Shown piece after piece: positions 11,540 through 22,464 of a stretch of 64,000 bases of DNA (within the stretch, counting starts at the first letter, position 1; each line of letters starts with the position of its first letter). The DNA is from Xiphydria camelus (lineage: Eukaryota; Arthropoda; Insecta; Hymenoptera; Xiphydriidae), in the NCBI GenBank assembly GCA_963678675.1, contig OY783199.1, forward strand, positions 11,244,356 to 11,308,355, given 5' to 3'. A program made the translations under genes and the position numbers. A model generated the notes under the pieces. That model did not search any database. It saw only the letters and a program-made list of their open reading frames with translations, and was not told the origin of the DNA.

Positions 11540-11650
11540 TTAATAATGAGTCCAATCACCACCATCGACAATCACTTGGCATCCCCGAGGCATAGTATCC
11601 ACCCATTTTTCGACGTATTCGCGAGGAAGTGCCTTCCAAACGCGTCGAAT
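11540..11650 (-). pseudogene. Tc1-like transposase C-terminus, left arm
   Basis: The minus strand reads LPREYVEKWVDTMPRGCQ followed by VIVDGGDWTHY and a stop. This is the Tc1-family ending (LP..Y...ID.MP.RC..VI...G..T.Y), where intact proteins are ~340 residues. Only about 36 codons remain. The mirror copy lies at 11655-11757. Confidence 0.8.
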
Positions 11651-11654
11651 TTGG

Positions 11655-11757
11655 AACGCGTTGGAAGGCACTTCCCCGTAAATACGCCGAAAATATGATG
11701 GATAGTATGCCTCGGAGATGCCAAGCAGTACTCGATGGTGGTGATTGAACTCATTAT
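11655..11757 (+). pseudogene. Tc1-like transposase C-terminus, right arm
   Basis: The plus strand reads ALPRKYAENMMDSMPRRCQ, then AVLDGGD, an in-frame stop where the left arm has Trp, and THY. It is the inverted partner of 11540-11650 and has diverged independently. The RRC form here is closer to the Tc1 consensus than the RGC in the other arm. Confidence 0.75.
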
Positions 11758-12083
11758 TAACCCAATTGTGCATTGCCTTCGACCATATCAAACGTATGTA
11801 TGTCGAAAGAAACATTGTTGAATAATGTCTTCATGAATAACGCCGTACACGCTCTTACTTAACAGACTATACTTACAATCTCACGTCCTTCACGGAACGC
11901 TAATTGCCGGACGGATTGGAGTAAGCCATCCCCGCAGTGGCCAGCTTAATAAATACCGCTATACATGGAATATGTATTGTAAAGGGGAGAAATAACGGAT
12001 TCCATAGATAATGGACTTCTTATATATACTATTATACTCATATATATACATTATATACATTATATATACTCATATACTTCAGA

Positions 12084-12965
12084 CTAAACGGATTTCCTGG
12101 TGTAATTGGGGTGATAGACGGAACTCATATCAAGCTGGATAAACCAACTGAAGATCCTGACTCATATATTAATAGGAAAAGATTTTATTCAATGCAGGTA
12201 GGATTATGTAAAATATTTACTGTTTTATAGAATACTTCTTTGCTCGTTCAAAATAGGTTTTTAAATTTAACAAATTTTGATAAATAACAGTCGCTAATAA
12301 ATATTTTCCTCAAGGAAAGAACTACTGTAACATAAACGAAGTATATACGTAAACCTTGCTATAAATTGATCACCAAGTATTACATGAAGATGTCGAACCC
12401 ACGACAAGCATTAATGAAATATTATTTATTTTTATTGCAGGCACAGCTGGTATGAGATCACCAATTAAAAATCAGAGACATCTTTGTGGGCTATCCAGGA
12501 TCCGTTCACGACAGTCGGGTCTTTCGTACCTCACCTCTATTTCAAACCTTAGAAGAGAAATGTGGAGATTTGTATATACTCGGAGACAGCGGTTATCCTC
12601 TGTTACCGAACGTATTAATTCCGTTTAGAAACAGAGGGCAACTGTCACGGGCGCAGAATCATTACAATGTCACATTGTCCAGAAACAGATATGTCATAGA
12701 ACATTGCATCGGGTTATTGAAGCAAAAATTCCGTCAATTATTTCATATCAAACTGCGAAAAATAACTAACATAGCACACTTGGTGCGAGCAAGTTGTGTT
12801 TTACATAACTTAGCAATCATGGACGAGTTCCCTTATGAAGCAGAAGGCAATGCAATTGAAGAAGTCGCTACAGCATTGAACGTCATTGATAATGATCCTG
12901 ACGAAGAAGTAGATGATCGAAGTGGTGTCGAAGTCAGAAACCGCGTGGTAAATGCATTAATGTAA
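12084..12965 (+). pseudogene. Harbinger (HARBI1-like) transposase, 5' truncated
   Basis: The first exon piece (12084-12197) reads FPGVIGVIDGTHIKL, with DGTH carrying the first catalytic Asp. A GT..AG intron (12198-12440) follows. The second exon (12441-12965) reads VGYPGSVHDSRVF, then LYILGDSGYPLLPNV with the second Asp and YVIEHCIGLLKQKFRQLF with the Glu and the G..K signature, ending in an acidic C-terminus. A TGA at 12453-12455, where the family has a Cys codon before DHQL, truncates the frame. The exon start at 12084 follows a CTTCAG acceptor-like site and the N-terminal exons are absent. The DDE triad is preserved, so inactivation may be relatively recent. Confidence 0.85.
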
Positions 12966-12981
12966 GACATTGTAATATATA

Positions 12982-13172
12982 ACGTTGCTTTGGAAGAAGA
13001 CCGTCACAACTCAAAGTTTCAGTAGGAGCATTAAAGCTTATTACAAATAGAAATTAAAAGCTATTGTAGAATGAGTTGTCATTCTACAATAGGTTTTAAT
13101 TTCTATTTGTAATAAGCTTTAAATGCTTCTACTGAAATGTTGTGTTGCGACGGTCTTCTTCCAAAGCAACGA
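12982..13172. repeat. Hairpin made from the Harbinger 3' flank
   Basis: The 95 bp downstream of the transposase stop (GTTGCTTTGGAAGAAGACCG through CTATTGTAGAATGA) return at once in reverse complement. Beyond it, 13173-13215 repeats the last codons of the gene (CGTGTTGTAAATTCATTAAT resembles the sequence coding RVVNALM). The gene end and its flank were therefore duplicated with one unit inverted. It may be the right terminus of the Harbinger element. Confidence 0.75.
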
Positions 13173-13215
13173 TAACAACCGTGTTGTAAATTCATTAATA
13201 TAACACATTGTAATA

Positions 13216-14185
13216 TATAAGAACCGTTTTTTAAATTCATTTATGTTACACATTATTATATAAAACATAAATTTTTTATTCATTATTTTCTTAAAACAGT
13301 AGTTATATAATGTATGCATTTATGTATAAAATCATAAAATAATATGTAGACAGTCATAAGAAACAGTTATCTGACTGTAGTTTATGTAATTCTAATAGCA
13401 CTTATTGTGTTAGTAGTAGTTCGGAGAAGTACAACAATCAGTAGACTACATACGGATATTCGTCTCAGTTTTCCCGAGAGGGTGGAGAGAGGTAGACATT
13501 TCTTATAACAATACGCGGATATTGATAACTTACTTTGAAAACCTCGTACGTTCAATTTTTTCAAACCACCGTTCGGTGAAGGCAACGTCTTCGCGACCGC
13601 GTAGTGCCGCAATCGGACGTAGGCATACCTGCCGACTCACCAGAACGAACCTTTACGAATTTTCCGTAATTGTTAGGCCCGCGTTCGCATCCTGCGACTG
13701 AAATAGAGGTACTTCGCCGTTACCTGGCGACCCCTCTTTTCACTCGCAGGTAACTACGCTTGATCCAACACCTGCCTTGACGGTTGTAAGGGCACCTCCG
13801 GTCAACGGTTACTTCCTCACGAACCATCGCGACAGTCAGTTCACAGTAGTATTAAGAATTAATTCAAGTCGATTCGAACGTATACAAGCGTGTGCCATTA
13901 CGGGATCGGTCAAAGCAGAATTTGTCATTCATTGCATTGTTAATAGTGTATGTCATGTGTATATATATGTGTAGTATCTAGGAATGCGACGGCCCTGTAA
14001 CCCAGGTAGTGCGGCTAGCGTAGGTACGGCAAGCGGCGAATCCTTTCGGAGGAACGCGACGCTTTCTTACCTCAGATCAACACCTTTCTCCCGTCAACTC
14101 TAACGGGCATCGGCTGTTTCGAAAGTACCCGACCATCGTCAACGAGGTTACAAGAAACAACGGTTTTCCGCCGGCCTGGAAGACT
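13216..14185. other. Unassigned region interrupted by element E1
   Basis: There is no convincing gene. The segment 13489-13545 (GGAGAGAGGTAGACATTTC, ACGCGGATATTGAT, AAAACCTCGTA) is repeated at 18418-18483 on the far side of E1. Both flanks of E1 have a leader-like composition, so they may be parts of one older retroelement, but no LTR pair could be defined by eye. Confidence 0.35.
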
Positions 14186-14568
14186 TTGTAGTCCAGTCAT
14201 TCTAGATCCAATTTACACGTGCATCTCTAGATTAATCCCCTGTCGATCATTTATAGACCAATCGAAAGGAAAAAATCTCGCGATCAATATTCCGAGGAGG
14301 TATATTTTTGTAGGTGACCGCGGAGTTGTTTATTTAACAAAAACGTTGGGAGATTTCGCTCTTACCGACTTGGGCGTAGCACCGTTCAATTTATATACAT
14401 TCAAATATATATATTCGAATATATAATATATTCAAAAAATTACCTTCTTATAGAGCGCGAAATTCTCCACAAAATTGACGCGGGAAGTAACTCTCTAGGT
14501 CGTGTCTTTTATTTTATATAAATTTTTAAAGTTTCTTGAACAACACTCACGAGCAGAACAGCTGACTA

Positions 14569-14894
14569 CCCATGCCACGCCTCAACACCGGGTGGCGCTG
14601 CACGCCCAATCTCACAATTCAAATGGTAAACCCTCCGTTACCCGCCGAGCGCTGAGTTGCCGTGGTAAACGGAGCACGCTACTCACTGGCTACTTTCACA
14701 TACTTTTGCACTGAACGGGAGACGAATGTAAGTGCGACTGTATCTCGTATTCAGTGCAAAAGTATGTGAAAGTGCAGTGCGTAGCATGCTCCGTTTACCA
14801 CGGCAGCTCAGCGCTCGGCGTGTAACGGAGGGTTTACCATTTGAATTGTGAGATTGGGCGTGCAGCGCCACCCGGTGATGAGGCGTGGCATGGC
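14569..14894. mobile_element. Hairpin MITE inside the left arm of E1
   Basis: A palindrome runs from CCCATGCCACGCC to the complement of GCCATGCCACGCC, with long arms including GGTGGCGCTGCACGCCCAAT. TA lies on each side (14567-14568, 14895-14896). The other E1 arm (around 17598-17608) shows an uninterrupted, near-identical site, so the insertion happened after the arms formed. Confidence 0.8.
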
Positions 14895-14917
14895 TATAGA
14901 CTAAGAGCTAGTGACAT

Positions 14918-15220
14918 TTTTCAGTGATTATTTAGTTAAGGCCTATTTTTTGAGAGAATGTTGTGGGGGGCATGTCTAAGTGCCATCCGTGAGGATTAAC
15001 CTTGATAGCGGTATGGGAGGCTGGCGGAACGCCCCCAACTTGTAAAAAATAGTGCACAAAATTATTATTTAGTTAAGGCTGAAATTTTGTTTACTATTCA
15101 TCTGGTAGTCCACAATTATGAATATAAATTGGCGGATCGATTGGCCGGCATTAAAAAGGTGGCGGATCATCCTAAATACGTCGTGTGAACAATAAAATTT
15201 TTATTATTTAGTTAAGGCTC
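14918..15220 (+). repeat. TTATTTAGTTAAGGC subterminal repeats of E1 (left)
   Basis: TTATTTAGTTAAGGC(C/T) occurs at about 14928, 15064 and 15204, spaced ~140 bp, followed by TGGCGGAA/TGGCGGAT motifs in the same order. The inverse set lies at about 17275-17575 in the other arm. Regular spacing near a transposon end suggests protein-binding sites, though they could simply be an internal tandem duplication. Confidence 0.65.
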
Positions 15221-15788
15221 AATTTTTAATATGTTATTGAGGCAACTGTTTCAAGTGGAAATTTAAATTGGCGGAACAAAATATTGGCATTAACTACCTG
15301 GCGGAACGGTTTAAACATCCATTGTGCGCGCCTCGATTTCGTGTTGTTTGCCGCAGAATTTTTTGTATTAGGAATGCTTCTAATATAGATAATGATTTTG
15401 TTTATTTTCTGGAATCTTTTTAGTAATAATAGTAATTTAGTTTTTCCCTGGAGTTAATATTTTAGCGCTCATTCAATATTGATGAGCTTCAATATATCAA
15501 TCAAACATCAGTCTTATGTTAGGACACTCAACATTTTATTTGTGATGTCGGAAGTTTTAACAATTTTTAAAACGGATGAATGATATAATTTTTTTTAGAA
15601 TACCCTTTTGGCATTTGACCGACGATATAGTGCTTTATACAAATATAACGAGGTGCGTGAAGTGGAAGAATATTTTTAACAGAAATTTTTTTAAAGCGAA
15701 CTAATTTCTTAGAGTAGTTATCGACTTACAAATATATGGTAGGTACTTCGTATAAAGACAATTTTAATACCGTCAGTTGTTCGATCAT

Positions 15789-16505
15789 CTAATCATCTTC
15801 TGTGTCCGGCCAGTCAGAATCGTCACCTTCGTCAACTGAATTCAGATCACTAGATGCTCGGGAGCCTACGTCTATAAATTTAAACAAATTGATTAGAAAA
15901 ATGTAATATTTTTGGTTTATATTTACTGTTAAATCTGCATACCTGATTCAATGTCACTGTTGCAATCATTGTCGCTTTTATTGGAATCTTTAACAAGTAC
16001 ATCTCCAAGAAATTCAGGCAATTGATCTCCTTGAAACCAGACGAATTCATACTTGCCGTCGTTGATGCACCAGCCATGGTTTTCTGGAGATTTGTCCGTT
16101 GATTGTTGCAAATTTGCATTTAGCCAGATACTGGCAATGTACGAGCTCCGCAATAGTTGCTGTTGCACTTCAGTTGAGCATGGTGGCAAGTTTGATGCGT
16201 CGCAATGGCGGATGTTTTTTGCAAATGAGTACGTAGTGTCTGCAACTTTATAAGCTTCGTTAAAGAGTACCAAATGAGCTTCATTAACGGTGTCTGCGTT
16301 TTTGACACCATACATCCGGCAGATAAATTCTTGCAAAACAGGAAACACTGCTGAAGTGTCAACATCATCTTTGCCTAGGTCTTCAAATGCCTTTTGATAA
16401 TTATAGAACGCCTTCAATAACTGATATGATTCATTTTTTCCTTTACGGGAAGAGATGTAATCACACCCTGTAAGGGCGTGGAAGCCAGGCAGAGCTCTTG
16501 AGAAT
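15789..16505 (-). pseudogene. E1 GCD-family protein, C-terminal part
   Basis: Reading the minus strand, the fragment opens with LPGFHALTGCDYISSRKGKN, then FEDLGKDDVDTSAVFPVLQE, and ends in an acidic tail. A 71 bp GT..AG intron (15872-15942) precedes the last exon, which ends EGDDSDWPDTEDD and a stop at 15789-15791. The HAxxGCD plus RKGK signature is shared with E2 (HAFSGCDTSSALF) and E3 (HVFAGCDSISSIY). The N-terminal nuclease-like part seen in E2 is missing here, and the upstream end meets the opposite arm near 16505. The family is common in invertebrate genomes as far as I know, but I know no established function. Confidence 0.7.
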
Positions 16506-16536
16506 GTTGAGAAGGTTGAGCTCTTGAGAATGTGAA

Positions 16537-16708
16537 CAGTGACATTGAATCAGGTATGCAGATTTAACAGTAAATATAAACAAAAAATATTACATTTTTC
16601 TAATCAATTTGTTTAAATTTATAGACGTAGGCTCCCGAGCATCTAGTGATCTGGATTCTGTTGACGAAGGTGACGATTCTGACTGGCCGGACACAGAAGA
16701 TGATTAAA
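16537..16708 (+). pseudogene. Inverted second copy of the E1 gene 3' end
   Basis: The plus strand repeats AGTGACATTGAATCAG, the same intron (GTATGCAG..TTTATAG) and the final exon ending in the codons for DWPDTEDD and a TAA. It mirrors 15789-15963. This shows that the long arms of E1 are built from the 3' end of its own gene. Confidence 0.8.
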
Positions 16709-17983
16709 TGATCGAACAACTGACGGTATTAAAATTGTCTTTATACGAAGTACCTACCATATATTTGTAAGTCGATAACTACTCTAAGAAATTAGTTCGC
16801 TTTAAAAAAATTTCTGTTAAAAATATTCTTCCACTTCACGCACCTCGTTATATTTGTATAAAGCACTATATCGTCGGTCAAATGCCAAAAGGGTATTCTA
16901 AAAAAAAATTATATCATTCATCCGTTTTAAAAATTGTTAAACTTCCGACATCACAAATAAAATGTTGAGTGTCCTAACATAAGACTGATGTTTGATTGAT
17001 ATATTGAAGCTCATCAATATTGAATGAGCGCTAAAATATTAACTCCAGGGAAAAACTAAATTACTATTATTACTAAAAAGATTCCAGAAAATAAACAAAA
17101 TCATTATCTATATTAGAAGCATTCCTAATACAAAAAATTCTGCGGCAAACAACACGAAATCGAGGCGCGCACAATGGATGTTTAAACCGTTCCGCCAGGT
17201 AGTTAATGCCAATATTTTGTTCCGCCAATTTAAATTTCCACTTGAAACAGTTGCCTCAATAACATATTAAAAATTGAGCCTTAACTAAATAATAAAAATT
17301 TTATTGTTCACACGACGTATTTAGGATGATCCGCCACCTTTTTAATGCCGGCCAATCGATCCGCCAATTTATATTCATAATTGTGGACTACCAGATGAAT
17401 AGTAAACAAAATTTCAGCCTTAACTAAATAATAATTTTGTGCACTATTTTTTACAAGTTGGGGGCGTTCCGCCAGCCTCCCATACCGCTATCAAGGTTAA
17501 TCCTCACGGATGGCACTTAGACATGCCCCCCACAACATTCTCTCAAAAAATAGGCCTTAACTAAATAATCACTGAAAAATGTCACTAGCTCTTAGTCTAC
17601 TAGTCAGCTGTTCTGCTCGTGAGTGTTGTTCAAGAAACTTTAAAAATTTATATAAAATAAAGGACACGTCCTAGAGAGTTACTTCCCGCGTCAATTTTGT
17701 AGAGAATTTCGTGCTCTACAAGAAGGTAATTTTTTGAATATATTATATATTCGAATATATATATATTTGAATGTATATAAATTGAACGAATTGAACGGTG
17801 CTACGCCCAAGTCGGTAAGAGCGAAATCTCGCAACGTTTTTGTTAAATAAACAACTCCGCGGTCACCTACAAAAATATACCTCCTCGGAATATTGATCGC
17901 GAGATTTTTTCCTTTCGATTGGTCCATAAATGATCGACAGGGGATTAATCTAGAGAAGGAAGTCTAAAATAACTGGACTATTG

Positions 17984-18575
17984 AGCGAGGGAAAGAGGAG
18001 AACAGAGGCGAGGGCTAGAGGACCCGGTGGACAGTCAGAGAAAGGACGCGAATAAGTACGAACGTAAGGGAAGACGATAAGACGAAAAGACGTGTAGTAG
18101 CACTACCGACGCTCGGCGCGTAGAATCATAATAACTTTTCTGTTTTTTTCTTGTACATAAATCTTAGTTTTTATCAGTCCCCTGTGATTTCTTGGTCAAC
18201 ACCTTTCCGATCCTACATATATTGATTCAATACAGTTTATCGTTCAGGTATTTCTTTGTCGTTCAATTGACAATCCAAGTTGAACCTCAGCCACATGTGC
18301 CAAAATCACCTGAGAAACTGTTCCTCAAATATCATTAGCAGAACATTATGATCGGAATCAAAGGACCAGAGGTTTTCAAAGTAAGGTATCGAGATTCATC
18401 TTTGTTTCCCCGTGAGGATGGAGAGAGGTAGACATTTCTTATAACAATACGCGGATATTGATACGATACTTAGAAAACCTCGTAAGTTCATATTTTTAAA
18501 AATTTAACTTACGAGGTTTTCCAAGTAACGTATCGATATATGTCTTTAAAACAGTGTTTGTAATGGATACAATTC
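17984..18575. other. Unassigned flank of E1
   Basis: A purine-rich segment (17985-18060) is followed by AT-rich DNA. 18418-18483 repeats 13489-13545, and 18460-18530 is a small palindrome around AACTTACGAGGTTTTCC. No gene is seen. Confidence 0.4.
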
Positions 18576-19095
18576 CCCAAGTAGCAGAAGATATTTGTCG
18601 GACGTCTACAAGATATCTATATGTCTAGAAAATTACATCGATATTTCGTATAAATATGGTTGAAATCTAGATAACAGCGCGTAGATGTCTGGCAGATATC
18701 CTACGTTGACAAGAATCGACATTCTATATTAAATACACTAATTGTTTAACATTAAAAGTTAATACTATTAAACAAACTTATTTCTGAAGCTCTATATTAC
18801 TTTTCTCGTTTTGTAATACAAAAATTTAAAACGAATTAGCAGGTAGCATTGTATTAGGAAACGAGAAGACCCTCTAGAACTTTGTAATTCCTTTGTTTAA
18901 ATATTATTAATTCTATATCTTAACAAATTATTATATTTACCACAAAATATCGGTTCTTCTTAACTTTGGATATATGTCAGACATCTACGTGCTATCTATA
19001 TCTACATTTCAACCATGTTTTTACCAAATATATATGTCATTTTCTATACATAAGACATCTTGTAGATGTCTGACAGATATCTTTTGCTACTTGGG
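18576..19095. mobile_element. CCCAAGTAGCA TIR element (MITE, 520 bp)
   Basis: The left end CCCAAGTAGCAGAAGATAT matches the reverse of the right end (CCCAAGTAGCAAAAGATAT). Similarity extends ~100 bp inward through GACATCTACAAGAT-type motifs and ATGGTTGAAAT. The centre is AT-rich and non-coding. No clear target duplication was found, and the family is not assigned. Confidence 0.7.
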
Positions 19096-19129
19096 TCTTT
19101 ACCTTGAAAACACACCATTGATGTGTGCA

Positions 19130-19846
19130 TTACGAAGGAGCTGATTTCTTCAGAATCTCATTTCTTTGTGCTATTAGTGCATTTCGTTCTATTTCTACTT
19201 CTAACTTTCTTTTTATCATTTCTATTTTTATGTCTTCCCGTTCGAGTTTCTTTCTATAATATTCCAGACGATCCTTTCGCATATTCTCCAAAATTTTATT
19301 TCTATTAAGAACACTACATCGAGTTCTTCTCTTTTGCATTACATCAGGAGGAGTTTCAGTTACATCTTTCGAACCGCTAGAAAGTGCAACCTCTGACTGG
19401 GAAGCTTCGGCTATAGACTGGGAAGCTCCGGCTATAGCACTAATTACTTCCGGTGGATGGCTTACAGTCTCAGTAGACAATAAAACTTCAGGATGAATAT
19501 TTCTCTTCCTCAGAAAAATTGCATCCATCTCTTCAGCAAATTCAAAAAATTTTTTGCCCCTACCAGTCTTTTTGTTGTTGTCGACAAACTTCTTGTACCC
19601 TCTTTCAAGAACTCGCCACTTGTTCTCGCAATTGTTTGGAGATACATTGACTTTCATGATCTGGTTGATTTGGCTAGCAATAACCTCCCACATTTTCTTA
19701 AAATTTCTCATTTCAAATGTCCCTACTTTGCACTTATACTCCTTGTATAAGTCGATTAATAGTTTTGTCTGGTTCGACGTCCATAGCACATAGTCTGAAG
19801 TTGACACTCCGGATTCCAAAAGTGGTACATCACTGCTCTGGGGCAC
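19130..19846 (-). CDS. Myb/SANT-like (trihelix) DNA-binding protein
   Basis: A continuous 238-codon minus-strand frame. Residues ~20-110 match a Myb/SANT-like fold (Myb_DNA-bind_4 type): YVLWTSNQTKLLIDLYKEY, then MWEVIASQINQIMK, then CENKWRVLERGYKKF. A Ser/Thr-rich linker follows, then a basic, helical coiled-coil tail (about residues 170-235: RKKLEREDIKIEMIKRKLE). The listed 5' end is a GTG codon; the frame stays open upstream to a TTTATATTTCAG acceptor-like site near 19875, so an earlier exon may supply the start. Such proteins occur as Harbinger accessory factors and as host transcription regulators. No transposon ends were found tightly around it, and the frame is intact. Confidence 0.65.
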   Translation of the reverse strand: MPQSSDVPLLESGVSTSDYVLWTSNQTKLLIDLYKEYKCKVGTFEMRNFKKMWEVIASQINQIMKVNVSPNNCENKWRVLERGYKKFVDNNKKTGRGKKFFEFAEEMDAIFLRKRNIHPEVLLSTETVSHPPEVISAIAGASQSIAEASQSEVALSSGSKDVTETPPDVMQKRRTRCSVLNRNKILENMRKDRLEYYRKKLEREDIKIEMIKRKLEVEIERNALIAQRNEILKKSAPS

Positions 19847-19875
19847 AGTGATAACCAGGAATTCATTGAGCCCTG

Positions 19876-20530
19876 AAATATAAACGACTCTTTTCTGGGG
19901 AAGACATCATCACTGCTGTGTACTTGTAACTGAATAAGTACAACATTTCAGTTACTATAGTCTTCGTTGCACAAGCCGATCTAGTGCGTGCGCGCAAAGG
20001 CCTATTTATACGAAAACTGACCACAATTTTGCACAAGTAACAATTTTTCAACTGTTATTTTCGATAGAATAAAATGTTTAACTAAACCGTTTTTTCTTTG
20101 AAATAAATCTATAACACTTTGGCAGAAGGTCTCCAGCCATATAATGCTTAGGATAGGTGCGTTATCATGATTTCCTTAAAAATGTCACTTACGATACTTT
20201 GCCAAAAAGAAATAATACAGTTTATTACCTGTACACAGTCTGAATTTTCATCCATATTTTTGTTATACTACTCTCTAGTAATGTATAAAACAAAATAATA
20301 ATAACCTTAGTCGACAATTAAAACGGTTAGGTTTGCTCTCTTCAAAAATTAATTACTGTCGTCACTACTAGAGTACAGTGCGTTCGGTGTTCCAACAGAA
20401 ATCCCTGACTAGTCAAAGTCCGCACATGCGCACTACGTACAAATCACCAACTGTCAGGGATTAGTCACGGATTCTCTGCAGGAATAAACCTAATACTTAT
20501 GTGTTACATGTAACAGTTTAAAATTAATTT
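19876..20530. other. Unassigned region
   Basis: A short minus-strand frame (MSSPEKSRLYF, near 19900) might belong to the 5' part of the Myb/SANT-like gene. Otherwise the region is AT-rich and featureless to my reading. Confidence 0.35.
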
Positions 20531-20534
20531 AAGT

Positions 20535-21268
20535 TATCTAGGTAATTATCAGGCCAAACAACTTTTAACAATAACCACTTCACGTCTGACGTTTCGGTTT
20601 CTCTTCGAACCCTCTTCAGAGACGTAATGACCCACAGATGCTTGAATTCTGTATCTATAACTATAACAACCGTTATCTTCTCCCTTTCCTACTTTTATTA
20701 CTTTCTTCTTCTCAACTCGCTAATAATATTTACTAATAACACTGTCATCTTAATAATGTCAAATTCGAAAGTATTGTTAATAACCCATAAACAATCTCTA
20801 TATAGAATCAATATTACTGTTACATTTAAATTTAAATTTTTATATTATTGATTGATAAATTTGATGAAGTTCAACACTATCAGTTTTAATATTTATATTG
20901 TTTTTAATTTTGTTAATATAAAAACTTTATAATATCTTTCTCTTTGCCCAATGTTTTTCTCGTGACAAAATTTTAGGATTATCAAACTCAAAAACATGTT
21001 TATTGCCAATTGCATGCTTAGAAAGACCAGTGCTTTCTTTGCCCATTTTAACACTATACTGATGTTCATATAAGCGTTTCTTAAGGCATCTGCTAGTTTC
21101 ACCGATATACTTTTTACCACAATCTTTACAATTGATCTCGTAAACAACATTGCTATTCAAATCTATCTAACTTATCCTTTCCTGAATTAAAAAGCTTTGA
21201 AAAAGTGTTTTGAATTTTGAAGACAGTTTTTATGTTATACTTTTTAAAGACAGCTTTCAACTTTTCAC
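20535..21268 (-). mobile_element. Penelope-like retroelement, 3' part
   Basis: The minus strand carries the end of a Penelope-type protein and then ~390 bp of 3' flank ending near a CGTTTCGGTTTCTCTTCGAA motif. The element is interrupted at 21269 by transposon K and resumes at 27552-27785. Joining the two flanks across one TAA gives the coding context GGL-SEKL, the conserved Penelope motif, which confirms that the two pieces were one element. Confidence 0.85.
20927..21268 (-). pseudogene. Penelope RT C-terminus and GIY-YIG endonuclease
   Basis: Reading down the minus strand: SEKLKAVFKKYNIKTVF is the connector after the reverse transcriptase, and after a one-base frameshift near 21158 comes NVVYEINCKDCGKKYIGETS, with the VVYEI...KKYIGET (GIY-YIG) core and the Cys pair typical of Penelope. 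CLKKRLYEHQ, LSKHAIGNKH and ILSREKHWAKRKIL follow. In living elements this domain nicks the target for reverse transcription. The frameshift and the insertion of K make this copy dead. Confidence 0.9.
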
Positions 21269-22229
21269 TAACAAGGGGTATTAGATAGGTGTCCGCCTCT
21301 GATTTTGATCTCCTTGTAATATGTTGTAGTCCACTAAAAACTAAGAGAGACACGTATTTTTTCTTATCGGCCCATAAAGGGTTTAAGGGGTGAAACCGAT
21401 CCCCAAAGTCTGAAACACCGAACCTACGGGAACGAGATTCACGGCAAATTATTCATTATAACGAGTAATGAAAATACACGTTAACCTGCCCATTGGGATG
21501 AAAGGGAAGGGGGTGAACTACCCCTTCAAAACCAATTTTCTTGCCGTGATACGAAAATTGTAATTTCTATTTTGATCGGATCATTTGCATTTTGTAGAGG
21601 CTACAAAATTAAGGAACACGTGTTTTGCATTTCAACGAAATCCCGCTCTAAAGCGATTACTTACCTCCTGATTCTGAACTCGATTATCGTGCTACTATAA
21701 CTATAACTTTTTCTTTCCAGTATTGCATTAGTACTTAAATAATCGAATTTACATCAATATTACAGATTTTAATTCCATTTTAACATTTAACCATCGGTGC
21801 CATTAGTATACATGTACTTACATGTAGCGTGGTGAATTTCATATGCCAGATATAATAGTCTCATTTACGCCATTTCTTGGCCCGTATGATATCACTTTAT
21901 CTCTAGCAGATTACTTTTCATTATCACGTTTCCAGCATTTAATTCAGAGGTGCGGCCCCTAGGCCTATTGTCCAAGTATAGTCAGATATATTGTTATGGT
22001 TCAATAAACAAAAAGAATAGATATCTCTAATTTAATTCTTTACTGCGACATTCGTTCGTAGTCAAAGGTATTTAATGATTATTTTTATCTTATCGGCTCT
22101 TTGGAGAAATGGATTTGCATTTGACCTAATTTATTGCTAGAATACCGTGCACTCATGATATTGATGTCAAATTTGATATTATTTATTTTTATTAGCAAAT
22201 TAAATGAAATACATGTATCTCTTACAATT

Positions 22230-22464
22230 GAGGAGGTCAGTGGAAAAGTGGTACAAGTCACAATTTGGATTATTTGAGTTAACTGCAAAAATGCATAGTT
22301 AAAGTAAATATCTGTTTAGAAAAAAAGTGGTATAAGTGGCAACCATACCATTATACACTTATACCATTTTTTTTCTAAACAGATATTTACTTTAACTATG
22401 AATTTTTGCAGTTAACTCAAATAATCCAAATTGTGACTTGTACCACTTTTCCACTGACCCCCTC
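22230..22464. mobile_element. Hairpin MITE, AATT-flanked
   Basis: A near-perfect 235 bp palindrome with ends GAGGAGGTCAGTGGAAAAGT and GAGGGGGTCAGTGGAAAAGT. AATT lies on both sides, but because AATT is itself palindromic it may be part of the repeat rather than a duplication. It lies in the left part of K. Confidence 0.7.

Larger units (their letters stand above)
11431..11869. mobile_element. Tc1-like element collapsed into a hairpin
   Basis: The inverted ends are CAGTCTGTTAAGTAA on the left and TAGTCTGTTAAGTAA on the right complement, flanked by TA on both sides (11429-11430 and 11870-11871). The two ~215 bp arms meet near 11652. Each arm encodes the same transposase C-terminus, reading outward toward its own end, so the element consists of two inverted copies of one transposon 3' end. 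Confidence 0.85.
14189..17980. mobile_element. E1: fold-back TIR transposon, GCD/nuclease family
   Basis: The termini are TAGTCCAGTCATTCTAGA on the left and TAGTCCAGTTATTTTAGA on the right complement, with a 3 bp duplication TTG at 14186-14188 and 17981-17983. The arms exceed 1.4 kb (14189-15963 against 16537-17980) and are nearly identical. The left arm is interrupted by a MITE (14569-14894) that the right arm lacks. The central 0.57 kb carries the remains of the coding region on the minus strand, and each arm carries the 3' end of that gene. The same end sequence and protein type recur in E2 (29601-32380) and E3 (from 59696). Confidence 0.85.

Noticed and set aside
13620..14185. LTR retrotransposon leader or primer-binding site
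   Set aside because: Phrases such as ACCTGGCGACCCC look suggestive, but no LTR pair, TG..CA ends or gag/pol sequence could be found.
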